Positions 36,631-45,853 of a stretch of 64,000 nt of DNA are shown in pieces. Source of the stretch: Pseudoalteromonas umbrosa (GTDB lineage Bacteria; Pseudomonadota; Gammaproteobacteria; Enterobacterales; Alteromonadaceae); the NCBI RefSeq assembly GCF_030125375.1, contig NZ_JASJUU010000001.1, positions 1-64,000 on the forward strand. The letters run 5' to 3'. A model generated the notes under the pieces. It was not told the DNA's origin. It made no database searches and was given only the letters and a program-made list of their open reading frames with translations. Positions within the stretch are counted from its first letter, which is position 1. Each line of letters starts with the position of its first letter. A program made the translations under genes and the position numbers.

Positions 36631-36726
36631 CTAGTGCTCACTCCAAAACTACTACAGCCACTGTTTAAAATAGAAATATAAGACTTTAAATTAGCGTTGC
36701 TAATTTCCATAAATTGCATTTTAGCT

Positions 36727-38007
36727 TCAATCGGCTGAGGTATCTGAGAATTCATTTTCAAACTCTTCAAATGATGAGGCTATATTCTGGTAGTTTTCCT
36801 CACCCCAAAAAACGCGTTGATTGAGGCTATTTCTAAATTCAGGCTGTTCTCCAATAAAGAACCCTCCTTTTTCAACGGTCATTTTGCTGGTGGCAAAGTG
36901 ATCTTCATTAAACGTTCGAAACACTATCGATGGGCAAGGCTTTATAAAGTAAAATAAGTAAGCAGGCCCTGTTGGAATAGAAAAGTTAAGGTATGCTCGC
37001 TGATACAGTGCGACCCTTACTGTCAAGTCCATTGAAGCTAATGGAAACTGCTCAATATGCTGTAGTTCTTCAGCTATTGGAGTTGTTGATTGATAGGTAT
37101 CACGAATTATAATTGGGTAATACTTGTCTGTGTCTAACTCAGCTAAAAACTGAGACCAACCATCTGATGAGCTATTTCTCTGTTCATGCGAGTTATATTC
37201 ACGCATGGTGATTGTGATAATTTGTTTATCACCACAGTGATGTTTTATATAGTTGTCAACAAGTCTTTTTGCTGTATCTGGTGCTTCTAGGTGCGCAATA
37301 CAAGTCCCTTTTCTTGTTTGCTCGATGATTTCTTGGTATCCCATTTGCGTAATTGTGTTGTTCAAAGAGAAGCCCTCAGGGAAAACGGTAGCGCTTTTTC
37401 CTAGTAGACCGTCAAGTTCCTCACGAGCATTTAGGTAGCTGATCCCTGTGGTGGACTTTATGCACTGAAATAGAGGGTTAAGGATATGATTGACACGCCA
37501 ATTAACCTCATCTTGTGTGTGCATTGAATGTAGTCTTATATTTTGACTAAAGTTCCTTTTTGGTAAAACAACAAAGTGAAGGTGCTTTTTACCTAATTCA
37601 ATACGTTTTGCTTCAGCTAATACGACAAAGTTAGTGGCGTCAAATGTTGCGATTGAGCTTCCCAGATCGTAGATCGCATAGAGAATGTCATCTTTTTGAC
37701 ATGGTGGAATAATAAAGTCACATGCGCTCTCTATTGTATTTTTTGGCATGTGAAAGAAGAATATTTGCTCAATATGAAACCCAATGGATAATAATGAAGA
37801 CACAATATCGTCAACAAAGACGGAGCAAATTACTACGTTTCGGTTTTTATGTTCAGACAGCTGCTGAAGTGAAAGAACTGGCTGCTCTTGGTAGCTTCCA
37901 TTCCCGTCAGTTGTTGCGATGATATGCTGACCGTCTAACTCCTTATACAGGATGTCGGTTACGCCATTAATACCGTAGAGAATGACGTCAGTAAGGCCAT
38001 TATTCAT
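36727..38007 (-). CDS. Unrecognised protein, possible glycosyltransferase
   Basis: I do not recognise this 426-residue protein with certainty. The N-terminal part starts DVILYGINGVTDILYKEL and looks like a small nucleotide-binding domain. The second half contains ITITMREYNSHEQRN, YYPIIIRDTYQST and YLNFSIPTGPAYLFYFIKPC, whose spacing recalls the donor-binding half of GT-B glycosyltransferases. No signal peptide or membrane helix is visible. It follows a 299-base gap in the otherwise packed minus-strand run and may start a separate transcript. A structure prediction would be the quickest test. Confidence 0.5.
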   Translation of the reverse strand: MNNGLTDVILYGINGVTDILYKELDGQHIIATTDGNGSYQEQPVLSLQQLSEHKNRNVVICSVFVDDIVSSLLSIGFHIEQIFFFHMPKNTIESACDFIIPPCQKDDILYAIYDLGSSIATFDATNFVVLAEAKRIELGKKHLHFVVLPKRNFSQNIRLHSMHTQDEVNWRVNHILNPLFQCIKSTTGISYLNAREELDGLLGKSATVFPEGFSLNNTITQMGYQEIIEQTRKGTCIAHLEAPDTAKRLVDNYIKHHCGDKQIITITMREYNSHEQRNSSSDGWSQFLAELDTDKYYPIIIRDTYQSTTPIAEELQHIEQFPLASMDLTVRVALYQRAYLNFSIPTGPAYLFYFIKPCPSIVFRTFNEDHFATSKMTVEKGGFFIGEQPEFRNSLNQRVFWGEENYQNIASSFEEFENEFSDTSAD

Positions 38008-38306
38008 ATAGACACATGTTCCTTAATAAGTTTTAAAAGCAAGAAGTTGTATTCCATAATCGTTCATACTGCAAAGAGGTTAATTGAACTGCGACCCAAA
38101 ACGCGAGTGGGCAAATACTGTGACCGAAGTAGCAGCCAAACTAATTTAATAATTAGCTTGTCGTTACTCGCTTGTATATTATTTAAACAGGTTTTCGTTA
38201 TAGAAAAACCCCTAGGCAAAGAAAATGAAGCAGAGTAAGTTATTCCAATACTCTTTTGGGCGAATAAATCGCTTTTGTGAGCGTTGTACAACATACTCTG
38301 CATTGG
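38008..38306. other. Gap inside the minus-strand run
   Basis: No gene is supported. A short minus-strand frame (38064-38303) has no ribosome site or recognisable content. As the only sizeable gap between 25487 and 48397, it may hold a promoter for the genes from 38007 leftwards, but I cannot point to a convincing -35/-10 pair. Confidence 0.4.
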
Positions 38307-39326
38307 CTACTCAACCATCTTAACTTGTATTTGCTGAGCCTTATCGTCTCGGCTATGACGACAGTTTTCGCGCCAATTGTTAAGTTTATGAATATCATTG
38401 TAAAAGGTGTACTCAGTTGAGCGCCTAATTAATATGTCTCCGGTAACTTCCTCTGTGTAGTCTGAAGAGGACCAGCGTTCGCAGGATTTACAAAATGGCA
38501 CCTTATCCCATTGGGCTGTTTCATGGTAGTGCCTAATTTCATTAAGTTTATCACCATTCCAAACCCCTGAAACACCTTCTTCGATCACGTTGCCTACAAC
38601 TTGATCTTTAAAGCCGTCTAGGCAGCATAGTGAAACATCACCATCAGTATGAATAGCCATGGTAGAGTATATTTCGGGGCAAGGTTTACGTTGACTGTGA
38701 TCCACTTCCACATTAGGAAAGGTGCCTTCATCAAAAATCTCTCCGATCCTGACAAAGTCCACAATATTTACCCAGTAGTCAACGAATTCGTCAACTTGGT
38801 GTAGGTTGCAGTCTTGTTTAGTCAGTGAAACGCCTATTCGAGGTAACGGAGTATCTCCCCTAAGTTCTAAGAGATTGAACAAGTTATTTTTTATTTTGTC
38901 TAAATTTTTAATGCCTCGAACCTGCTCTAGTACCTCTGGTGTTGTTGCATCAACACTCACAGTAATACTATCTACTCCGATTTCAATCAGAGCTTGTGAC
39001 ATTTTTTTGTTCATCAGCAAGCCATTGGTATTCATCGATATATTCATATTTCTCATTTTCATACTCTTGAGATGTATCAATATATCTTTGCTCATTAGAG
39101 GCTCGCTCCAGAGCGTCGGGCCAACAGCGGGAGCAGCGGGCATAGCTTCATCAAGTATTTTCTTAGCATTTGCTAATGTCATACTCTTTTTTAGCATCCC
39201 TTTTAATTCAGGTGCATCTGGTTGTCCATGCACAATACACATTGGACATTTCAAATTACAGTCTGTGTACAGATCCATCAACATTCTTGGAGGTAGATGG
39301 GGCACCGGAATTTTATTATTACTCAT
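38307..39326 (-). CDS. Radical SAM enzyme with SPASM-type C-terminus
   Basis: The 339-residue protein has the cluster motif C-x3-C-x2-C in DCNLKCPMC (Cys23, 27, 30). Its C-terminus is cysteine-rich (CPEIYS, SLCCLDG, CKSC), as in SPASM/twitch enzymes that bind extra iron-sulfur clusters. Members in sugar pathways include BtrN, which oxidises an aminocyclitol hydroxyl. A comparable dehydrogenase or epimerase role on the island's sugar is plausible. It starts just after the alcohol dehydrogenase and is followed by the 299-base gap. Confidence 0.85.
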   Translation of the reverse strand: MSNNKIPVPHLPPRMLMDLYTDCNLKCPMCIVHGQPDAPELKGMLKKSMTLANAKKILDEAMPAAPAVGPTLWSEPLMSKDILIHLKSMKMRNMNISMNTNGLLMNKKMSQALIEIGVDSITVSVDATTPEVLEQVRGIKNLDKIKNNLFNLLELRGDTPLPRIGVSLTKQDCNLHQVDEFVDYWVNIVDFVRIGEIFDEGTFPNVEVDHSQRKPCPEIYSTMAIHTDGDVSLCCLDGFKDQVVGNVIEEGVSGVWNGDKLNEIRHYHETAQWDKVPFCKSCERWSSSDYTEEVTGDILIRRSTEYTFYNDIHKLNNWRENCRHSRDDKAQQIQVKMVE

Positions 39327-39330
39327 ACAA

Positions 39331-40383
39331 TTACCTTTGCGCGATTTTTATCAAAGCTCTGACGATTTTTTTATTTTCCAAATCGTCAATTGCCTCGTTA
39401 ATTTCGTCAAGTGTATATTCTTTACTGATCAGAGGTTCTAAGTTGAGCCTCCCTTCAAAATACATATCGGCAAAAAGAGGAATATCTTTATCTGGTTGAG
39501 CACCGCCCCCCCAGCTTCCTCGGATTGACTTGCCTCGGTGAAATGCATGCGGCTCTAACTGAATTTTTAAATCATCGCTTGGGTGAGAGGCAAAAATACA
39601 TTGTCCCCCTCCGTCACGCACACTCTCAAAAGCTTGCTCAATTGTTTGTGTGGTTCCACCTGCTTCCAAACTATAGTCAACCCCGACTTGCTCTGTTAAG
39701 CGGTAGATTTCGGTTACTGGGTCCGTGGTTGTTGAATTGATGCAATGTGTTGCACCAAGTTGTTTTGCGAGTGCCAATTTATCTGGATTGACATCAATCG
39801 CAATTAACTTAGTGGGATTACTGAGTTTTGCAGCTAAAAGGGCACTGAGTCCTATCCCGCCAAGGCCAAATACTGCAATGGTTTTATTAGGTTGTGGCTT
39901 TAGTTCATTAAATACGAGGCCCAGACCGGTTGGTAGGGCGCAACCGAGCAATACGGCCAGTTTCTCGGGGAAGCCATTTGGTAACTTAACTAACCGGTTT
40001 TCAGCAACAATTGACTGCTCTGATAAGGTCGTCGCACTGCCTGAGTTGATGAGAAAGTCTTGATGTGGGTATTTACCACCTGGCGCATCAAGGCCTTGAC
40101 CTTTTATCCAGCCAATAATGACTTTATCACCGACATCTACTTTGGTAACCCCTTCACCAATCTGAGTGACATAACCGACACCTTCATGCCCGAGTAAATG
40201 AGGTAAATATTTATCTTCTCCTCTTCCACCTCTTACTTCCATAAGTTGAGAGTGACAAAGGCCACTATAGAGGATTTCAACACGTACTTGCCCTTTGCTT
40301 AGTGAAGGAACTTTAATGTCTGAAATAATTTGTAAAGGTTTGCCGGTTTCGAAAAGTACAGCCGCTTTCATATGTGTTTTCAT
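39331..40383 (-). CDS. Zinc-type medium-chain alcohol dehydrogenase
   Basis: The 350-residue protein has zinc ligands in GLCHSQ (Cys43) and LLGHEGVGYV (His66, Glu67), and the NAD-binding motif VFGLGGIGLSALLAAK near residue 170. It probably oxidises or reduces a polyol or sugar alcohol in this pathway. It overlaps the APH-type kinase gene upstream by four bases and lies four bases before the radical SAM gene, forming a coupled set. Confidence 0.85.
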   Translation of the reverse strand: MKTHMKAAVLFETGKPLQIISDIKVPSLSKGQVRVEILYSGLCHSQLMEVRGGRGEDKYLPHLLGHEGVGYVTQIGEGVTKVDVGDKVIIGWIKGQGLDAPGGKYPHQDFLINSGSATTLSEQSIVAENRLVKLPNGFPEKLAVLLGCALPTGLGLVFNELKPQPNKTIAVFGLGGIGLSALLAAKLSNPTKLIAIDVNPDKLALAKQLGATHCINSTTTDPVTEIYRLTEQVGVDYSLEAGGTTQTIEQAFESVRDGGGQCIFASHPSDDLKIQLEPHAFHRGKSIRGSWGGGAQPDKDIPLFADMYFEGRLNLEPLISKEYTLDEINEAIDDLENKKIVRALIKIAQR

Positions 40384-41384
40384 AAATATCTATCTAAAGT
40401 ATTCAGCTTTTCAGGTATATTTGCAAAGTAACGTACGCTTTTTTTCAGCTGACTCTGCTTCTTTTCACTGATTAAGTTATTGTTTGATTCCAAGCAAGAA
40501 TTGTTCCATGAAAATAATCTGCGCTTTTCTATATCTGGAATAAATTCATTGAGCATGATTAAGCACCACTTCATCAATGTTAGCTCGTATATTGTTCTGA
40601 ATTCTTGCCTTCTCAGATTTATTTCTGAAAATATTGGACTCGCTATAAATTTTGTTATGTGAGAGATCGGGACTGGTATCGCGGGTTGAGCAAAAAAATC
40701 ACTAAGTAGCTTCCACGCATTGTCACGACCTGCATATTCAAAATCGATGAAATGAATGCCTGTTGAAGCTTCGATGGCATTGTGAAATCCAAAATCAGAA
40801 GGCGACAATAATGTTTTGGGCAACTTGTCATGCCAAATAGGGGTTGCATGCTGTGCTATTTCTTGCGTTCTGCTTCGAATTGAGTTTAGTAAAGCATGTA
40901 ATTGATTATTATCATCAAGCTCTAGATTGTTAAATCTTGTTAGGCGCTTTTCAATGATTTCTATAAAACCATATAAAGTCTCTGGGCTCTCGCTGGCCTC
41001 TGGCAGTGAATCAATAATATTATTAGGATCATTGACGTTTTCAATAAACTCCAATGCCGCGTCAATATGATAATCTTTGAGTACCAAAATAGGTTGCCCT
41101 GCTATAAACGTATATAGAGCGCATTTGAGTATATTGTTACACGCAATTGGCTTGGCAGCATTGTGTATATCAGTCTTATTTAAATGTTGGGTAAAGACAT
41201 ATTCGTTTTGAAGTTTATTGAGCGAACGTGGTTCGTGTGGTGCAAAACATTTTAAAAAGAACTGTTCATTGAATGAATCTACGCGGTACCCTTGATTATT
41301 AGCGCCCCCATTTATCGTGGTGAGCGCAATATCATGATTGCCTAATGTGTCCTTTAGCCAAGCTAGTATATTTGAATCGATCAT
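40380..41384 (-). CDS. APH/choline-kinase-fold phosphotransferase
   Basis: The 334-residue protein has the kinase-like catalytic loop LSPSDFGFHNAI and the metal-binding HFIDFEYAGRDN, typical of the aminoglycoside-phosphotransferase/choline-kinase fold. The start at 41384 (MIDSNIL) gives an ATGA overlap with the upstream HAD gene. A longer frame reaching 41438 would overlap it by 58 bases and is less likely. It would phosphorylate a small hydroxyl compound such as a sugar or polyol; drug resistance is not implied. Confidence 0.75.
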   Translation of the reverse strand: MIDSNILAWLKDTLGNHDIALTTINGGANNQGYRVDSFNEQFFLKCFAPHEPRSLNKLQNEYVFTQHLNKTDIHNAAKPIACNNILKCALYTFIAGQPILVLKDYHIDAALEFIENVNDPNNIIDSLPEASESPETLYGFIEIIEKRLTRFNNLELDDNNQLHALLNSIRSRTQEIAQHATPIWHDKLPKTLLSPSDFGFHNAIEASTGIHFIDFEYAGRDNAWKLLSDFFAQPAIPVPISHITKFIASPIFSEINLRRQEFRTIYELTLMKWCLIMLNEFIPDIEKRRLFSWNNSCLESNNNLISEKKQSQLKKSVRYFANIPEKLNTLDRYL

Positions 41385-41977
41385 ACAATTAATGCAGGGA
41401 TCTGTGTCCAATTTTGAGCGAGCAAATGTGACGCGCAATGTGTTTTATTTGGTGAAAATAGGATACCTTGACAGTCATTAGGAAAGTATTCATGTAGTAG
41501 AATACTTTCTAAATCATCAATAAAAAAGTCACATGATAGGGACTGAATTATTTGCACCTTTTTATCTTTGGTCTCGTTAAAATAAACATGCTGTGGGTCA
41601 AAGGGGGCATTTGTGCAGTTTACGAAGCCATGGGTTTCGAGCCAACCTTTTGCCGCCTTATGAAAATTTACTTTGTCACCAATGATTGGGTATTTGGTTT
41701 TGTGAGACACTAAACGTAGCTCATGGCCTTGATTTTTGAGCTGTTGAAGTCGCACTAAACTGTCTGGATATGGCTTGGCTTGGGAAATTTGTTTTCCATA
41801 AACAATGCCTTGTAGCTCTGTCCATTTCGCTTCTCTATCTTGTGAAATAAAGAATTGCTTTACCTCTTCTTTCGAACTTCCAATGTGTTCAGGGATCCAG
41901 CCTAAGTTGAGTGCTACCCGATAAAATACACCCGTGTAATCAGCTATTGTATTGTCAAAGTCAACGCCAATGATCAT
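41381..41977 (-). CDS. HAD-family phosphatase (5'-nucleotidase-like)
   Basis: The 198-residue protein starts MIIGVDFDNTIADY with the nucleophile Asp6 and acid/base Asp8. Later DFFIDDLES is the metal-binding motif of the haloacid dehalogenase fold. It overlaps the transketolase C-subunit gene upstream (41974) by four bases and the kinase downstream by four. It may remove a phosphate from a sugar intermediate. Confidence 0.82.
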   Translation of the reverse strand: MIIGVDFDNTIADYTGVFYRVALNLGWIPEHIGSSKEEVKQFFISQDREAKWTELQGIVYGKQISQAKPYPDSLVRLQQLKNQGHELRLVSHKTKYPIIGDKVNFHKAAKGWLETHGFVNCTNAPFDPQHVYFNETKDKKVQIIQSLSCDFFIDDLESILLHEYFPNDCQGILFSPNKTHCASHLLAQNWTQIPALIV

Positions 41978-42894
41978 AGTACACCTCGCTCCTTTAGACG
42001 TTCTGAGATCGCTGCTAGTGTCAAACCAGCTTTTGTTCTCGCATCTTCAGGGCTGTGAACTTGGTCAATAAATCGATCTGGAATACCAAATCGATGAACT
42101 GCCACTTGTGAGTTTTGATCATTGAAATATTCGAGCACGGCGCTTCCAAAACCACCCCTTTCATTGTGCTCTTCTAGAGTGATCACATGTTTAAAGCGGT
42201 CTTGGCTTGTCTGTAAGTAAGACTCATCTAGCGGTTTTACTGTATGGAAACTTACAAGCTCAGGACTATGTCCTGCTTCGATCAATGCTGACTGCAGCTC
42301 TTGTGCTAACGGCATTATCGTGCCTGTAGCAAGGATAGCAATTTGCTTTCCTTGTTGCATGATATGTGCCTTACCAAACTTTAAGTCAGGTCGAGTAGGG
42401 TGAACTTCAGGTTCATTCTTTTTACCAATTCTAAAATAGCATGGTTGGTTCAACTCAATAATTTGTGGCATGAGTATTTCCAGTTCCAACGCATCCGCAG
42501 GACAAACAATATTCATGTTCGGCAAAGAGCGCATCAATGCGATATCTTCGAAGGAGTGATGAGTTGGGCCAAGGTTTGCGTATGAAAGACCAGAGCCTGT
42601 ACCAACAATTACAACGGGCTGATTTTGGTAAGCAATATCAATCTTAATTTGTTCAAAGTTTCTCGCTGTAGTAAATGGGGTTATCGTATAAATAAAGGGC
42701 TTGTGGCCCATCATTGCGCTACCCGCAGCCATAGAAGCCATGTTTGCTTCTGCAATACCTGCATTTATTGCCCTATCTGCTGCAAATTCTTTTAATGGGT
42801 TGAAAAGTCTATTACCAATGTCTGCGTAATACAGAAGCACTTTATCGTCGTCACGGGCTAGTTCAGTTAAAACTTTTGCGAAAGCATTTCTCAT
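41974..42894 (-). CDS. Transketolase-like, C-terminal subunit (Pyr and C-terminal domains)
   Basis: The 306-residue protein has FAADRAINAGIAEANMASMA and LGPTHHSFEDIALMRSLPNM, the pyrimidine-binding half of thiamine-diphosphate transketolases including the activating Glu (GIAEANM). A C-terminal transketolase domain with ITLEEHNERGGFGSAV follows. It pairs with the N-terminal subunit directly upstream (TAATG overlap). Such split enzymes move two-carbon ketol units. The product is not known here. Confidence 0.88.
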   Translation of the reverse strand: MRNAFAKVLTELARDDDKVLLYYADIGNRLFNPLKEFAADRAINAGIAEANMASMAAGSAMMGHKPFIYTITPFTTARNFEQIKIDIAYQNQPVVIVGTGSGLSYANLGPTHHSFEDIALMRSLPNMNIVCPADALELEILMPQIIELNQPCYFRIGKKNEPEVHPTRPDLKFGKAHIMQQGKQIAILATGTIMPLAQELQSALIEAGHSPELVSFHTVKPLDESYLQTSQDRFKHVITLEEHNERGGFGSAVLEYFNDQNSQVAVHRFGIPDRFIDQVHSPEDARTKAGLTLAAISERLKERGVL

Positions 42895-43694
42895 TAGACT
42901 GATAACTCCTGTTTTGCATCTTCAACTTCCTCTGCCTTTGGGATCCGATAGTGCCAGTTGTTATCATTTTCCATAAAAGAAATGCCTTTCCCTTTTACTG
43001 TATCAGCAATAATACATATAGGTTTATCGTACTTACCGATATCAGATAGGGCACTGATAAGTGCGTTTATATCGTGCCCGTCAATACGGATTGTATGCCA
43101 TCCGAATGCGCGCCACTTATCTTCAAGTGGCTCTAAATGCATAATTTCGCAGCTTTCCCCAGTGCCTTGTAATTTATTAAAATCGACGATAGCCACTAGA
43201 TTATTGAGGCGCTTCCCTCCAGCAAACATAGCTGCTTCCCAAATGGTTCCCTCATTTAGTTCACCATCACCTAATAACGTGAAGAAGCGGTTAGTTTTCC
43301 TTTGTAGGCGTGTGCTAAGTGCCATGCCAGCAGCCAAAGAAAGTGCATGGCCTAGTGAGCCTGATACCGTCTCAACACCTGCAGGAGAATGAATACCTGG
43401 ATGCTCTTCAAACTGACTGTTGGTTTGGCCATGTTCATATAGTGAGTCGATAGAAAAGTAGCCGCGATAGGCAAGTGCCGTATATAGCGCGCTTGCAGCA
43501 TGCCCTTTTCCAAGCAAGAAAAAATCACGCTCTGGGTTGTCAGGCGCTTTAGGATCTATATTCATGATCTCCCAATATAAGGAGACTAAAATATCTACAC
43601 AAGACAGACAGCTCCCTAAATGTGGAGTTTTGGTTTTACTGGAAACATCACAGAGTGTATATCGAATTTGTGATGCGATTTCTTTGTACTTCAT
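42894..43694 (-). CDS. Transketolase-like, N-terminal subunit (ThDP-binding)
   Basis: The 266-residue protein carries the thiamine-diphosphate motif LGDGELNEGTIWEAAMFAG (about 141-159), with VAIVDFNKLQGTG after it, plus KGHAASALYTALA and HPGIHSPAGVETVSGSLGH, all typical of transketolase N-terminal domains. It needs the C-terminal subunit encoded downstream. Housekeeping transketolases are usually one long chain in this group, so this split pair is likely a dedicated sugar-biosynthesis enzyme. Confidence 0.9.
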   Translation of the reverse strand: MKYKEIASQIRYTLCDVSSKTKTPHLGSCLSCVDILVSLYWEIMNIDPKAPDNPERDFFLLGKGHAASALYTALAYRGYFSIDSLYEHGQTNSQFEEHPGIHSPAGVETVSGSLGHALSLAAGMALSTRLQRKTNRFFTLLGDGELNEGTIWEAAMFAGGKRLNNLVAIVDFNKLQGTGESCEIMHLEPLEDKWRAFGWHTIRIDGHDINALISALSDIGKYDKPICIIADTVKGKGISFMENDNNWHYRIPKAEEVEDAKQELSV

Positions 43695-45160
43695 TCTATT
43701 ATTACCTTAGCGCGTAATCCACCTTGTTGCTCAAGTCGGCGTAGTAAGCTTTCGTCCAATACCAAAACAACGTCTTCCTCTATGGTAGTTTCATTGTCAA
43801 TACCAAGAGCAGGCAAGCCCCAGAATGTTTCGTTTTGATCCTTAGTGAGAATACGCGTTATATTTTTGCTCAATAATTCTGATGTTTTACACAAAATATC
43901 TAATTCTGTTGTGTTTCCAATTACACAAATACTTTCAGATCGCAGTGCGTTGATTCTTAGTGCCTTATCCTTGATTGGCTCAATCAAAAATGGCTCTAAA
44001 TTCGCGAGCTTTAAGTGGTTAACAGTCTCTTTGGTGTACGTTGGAAATGCCGCCATCATTCCTTTGAGCACATAGCCCGCAAGTTTGTGGCAGTGCACAG
44101 CGTCGATATAGTTAGATATTGTTGGCAGTTTTTCTTCAATGTACGCTTTTGCTTGTTCATTACTCATTTTTTTGAGGCGAGAAGGGTATATATCTATTAA
44201 AATATCAAGCGTTGTTCTGAAGTAAGCAAGCACTTCTCTTAATTTTTCGTCACAAAAAGAATTCAAAAATTTATTAATAACAAAGTTTGGAGTATTAGGC
44301 ATGTTGACGTGCATTAAATCTTTAACGTCGTGGTTAAAGCCTTCGTAATCTCTTAATTCATCCATCACGATTTCAAAGGAAGGAAAGTAATGCATGTTAT
44401 CAACGGCGTTACTCTCAATCATAGAATCGATAGCGAGTCTTAATTTTGCTTTATCAATATTACTATTCAAAAGCCAATTGGTTGCTGCTGTTTTATCTAA
44501 ATCAAGGATCTCATTGATACCAGTCGATAGATTGGCGTTCATCAACCACCCGTACCTCTGCGGAGAGACGGTAATAATAACTTGACACGAAGCATTAAGA
44601 CTTTTTAACTGATGTAGGCACTGAGTTAAGTCACTGAGTACTTCTTCATATGGGCTCTTTATTACTTCGTATAGATCAGTAGGTAAGCCTCCACCGTGGC
44701 ACAGAGTTAGTCCAGATGATTTGAGTTTTTGATATGTCGCATTACCTAAAGTAAGAACGATAAAATCAGCTTTCTCAATACGCTGCTTCATTTCCTGATT
44801 TGATTGCCTTAGAAATGAGCAGAATTCAGCTAGGTTTTGTCCTGGCTCAGAAACATACCTAGTTGCAACCGACTTAAACTTTCCATCTTCAAGAGGAACG
44901 GTAAATTTCTCTAAGTCTTTCTCGGAAGCAGAGAGTTGCTCGAAGTATTGCTTGATTGAATTGGGTGAGTAATGAAAACTTTCTTCTTCAGAAAAATATG
45001 TATCGAAACCTAACCGCCATAGCCCTCTACTTACTGAAGATGCAAAACAACTCCCAAAGGTAACAAACCGCTTATCTAAATTGTCGATGAGATTGTAATG
45101 AGGCAAAGCTAAATTAAGGCGCTCATGGCTTGGGATGTTTCCCAGGAGTAAATTTTGCAT
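43691..45160 (-). CDS. GSCFA-domain protein (SGNH-like), unknown function
   Basis: The 489-residue product has FVTFGSCFASSVSRGLWRLG near residue 35, the defining GSCFA motif. It then has DFIVLTLGNATYQKL and VIITVSPQRYGWLMNANL. The fold is related to SGNH esterases and acyltransferases, so an acyl transfer or removal on the glycan is possible. The start at 45160 avoids overlapping the upstream methyltransferase that a start at 45199 would cause. Its 3' end overlaps the transketolase N-subunit by four bases. Confidence 0.75.
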   Translation of the reverse strand: MQNLLLGNIPSHERLNLALPHYNLIDNLDKRFVTFGSCFASSVSRGLWRLGFDTYFSEEESFHYSPNSIKQYFEQLSASEKDLEKFTVPLEDGKFKSVATRYVSEPGQNLAEFCSFLRQSNQEMKQRIEKADFIVLTLGNATYQKLKSSGLTLCHGGGLPTDLYEVIKSPYEEVLSDLTQCLHQLKSLNASCQVIITVSPQRYGWLMNANLSTGINEILDLDKTAATNWLLNSNIDKAKLRLAIDSMIESNAVDNMHYFPSFEIVMDELRDYEGFNHDVKDLMHVNMPNTPNFVINKFLNSFCDEKLREVLAYFRTTLDILIDIYPSRLKKMSNEQAKAYIEEKLPTISNYIDAVHCHKLAGYVLKGMMAAFPTYTKETVNHLKLANLEPFLIEPIKDKALRINALRSESICVIGNTTELDILCKTSELLSKNITRILTKDQNETFWGLPALGIDNETTIEEDVVLVLDESLLRRLEQQGGLRAKVIIE

Positions 45161-45183
45161 GACTATTCTCCAGCTAGGTATGT

Positions 45184-45846
45184 TTATGGTATGAACCAAT
45201 AAAAGTCACCGGTGTAACCATTATCCAAGAAAAATGTTTTCCAATCATCAACATGCATGATTGTTTTGGCTGTTAATGCCCACTCCAGCATACGCTCTTT
45301 TTCTTCATCGTTACGGTAAGCGTCTACAGTAATAAATGACTTACCACGACTTACTCGCTCAATTTCTTGTAATGCTAATGCACATTCATGTTCATCTAAG
45401 TTATGAATTGTATTAATTGACATGACGACATCAAAGCTATTGTCCTCATACGGCAAAGACTTGGCGTTGCCTTGCGTCAGTATGTTTTTAACTTCTTCTT
45501 TTGCATGTTCAAGGGCGTATTCAGAAATATCCAAGCCCTTTAGTTTTATGCCTGGGATCAATTGTTGTAAATCGTACAGCATGAACCCTTTAGCACAGCC
45601 GACATCGAGCAGACTACTTTGTGCAGATAAGCCAAAATGAGCTTGTAAATCGGGAACAACAGGTTGCCAAAAGCGCGAAAAATAACTAAACCCACCATAG
45701 CCATAGGTACGATCACCATCGAAAAAGTCTTTTCCATACTGCCTTGCAATTTCTCTGTCGGCTTCGGTAATCACATTAGCTCGACCTTTGGTGTCTCGCT
45801 TAGACTTAGGGTAATTTTTTAGTAGGTCTATTTCTTGTCCTAGCAT
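45184..45846 (-). CDS. Class I SAM-dependent methyltransferase
   Basis: The 220-residue protein has motif I SLLDVGCAKGFMLYDLQQL near residue 84 and LKGLDISEYALEHAKEEV, then SFDVVMSINTIHN. The N-terminal 80 residues include TYGYGGFSYFSRFWQPV, as in some methyltransferases of surface-sugar loci. It is placed between the epimerase and GSCFA genes. Acceptor unknown. Confidence 0.82.
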   Translation of the reverse strand: MLGQEIDLLKNYPKSKRDTKGRANVITEADREIARQYGKDFFDGDRTYGYGGFSYFSRFWQPVVPDLQAHFGLSAQSSLLDVGCAKGFMLYDLQQLIPGIKLKGLDISEYALEHAKEEVKNILTQGNAKSLPYEDNSFDVVMSINTIHNLDEHECALALQEIERVSRGKSFITVDAYRNDEEKERMLEWALTAKTIMHVDDWKTFFLDNGYTGDFYWFIP

Positions 45847-45853
45847 AGCTTTC

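Noticed and set aside
38064..38303. 79-codon minus-strand frame in the gap of the glycan run
   Set aside because: No ribosome site and no family resemblance; composition looks non-coding.
40380..41384. APH-type gene as aminoglycoside resistance
   Set aside because: The fold is shared with many small-molecule kinases, and the gene is coupled to sugar enzymes.
41384..41438. Longer start of the APH-type kinase gene
   Set aside because: It would overlap the HAD gene by 58 bases; ATG 41384 gives the usual ATGA overlap.
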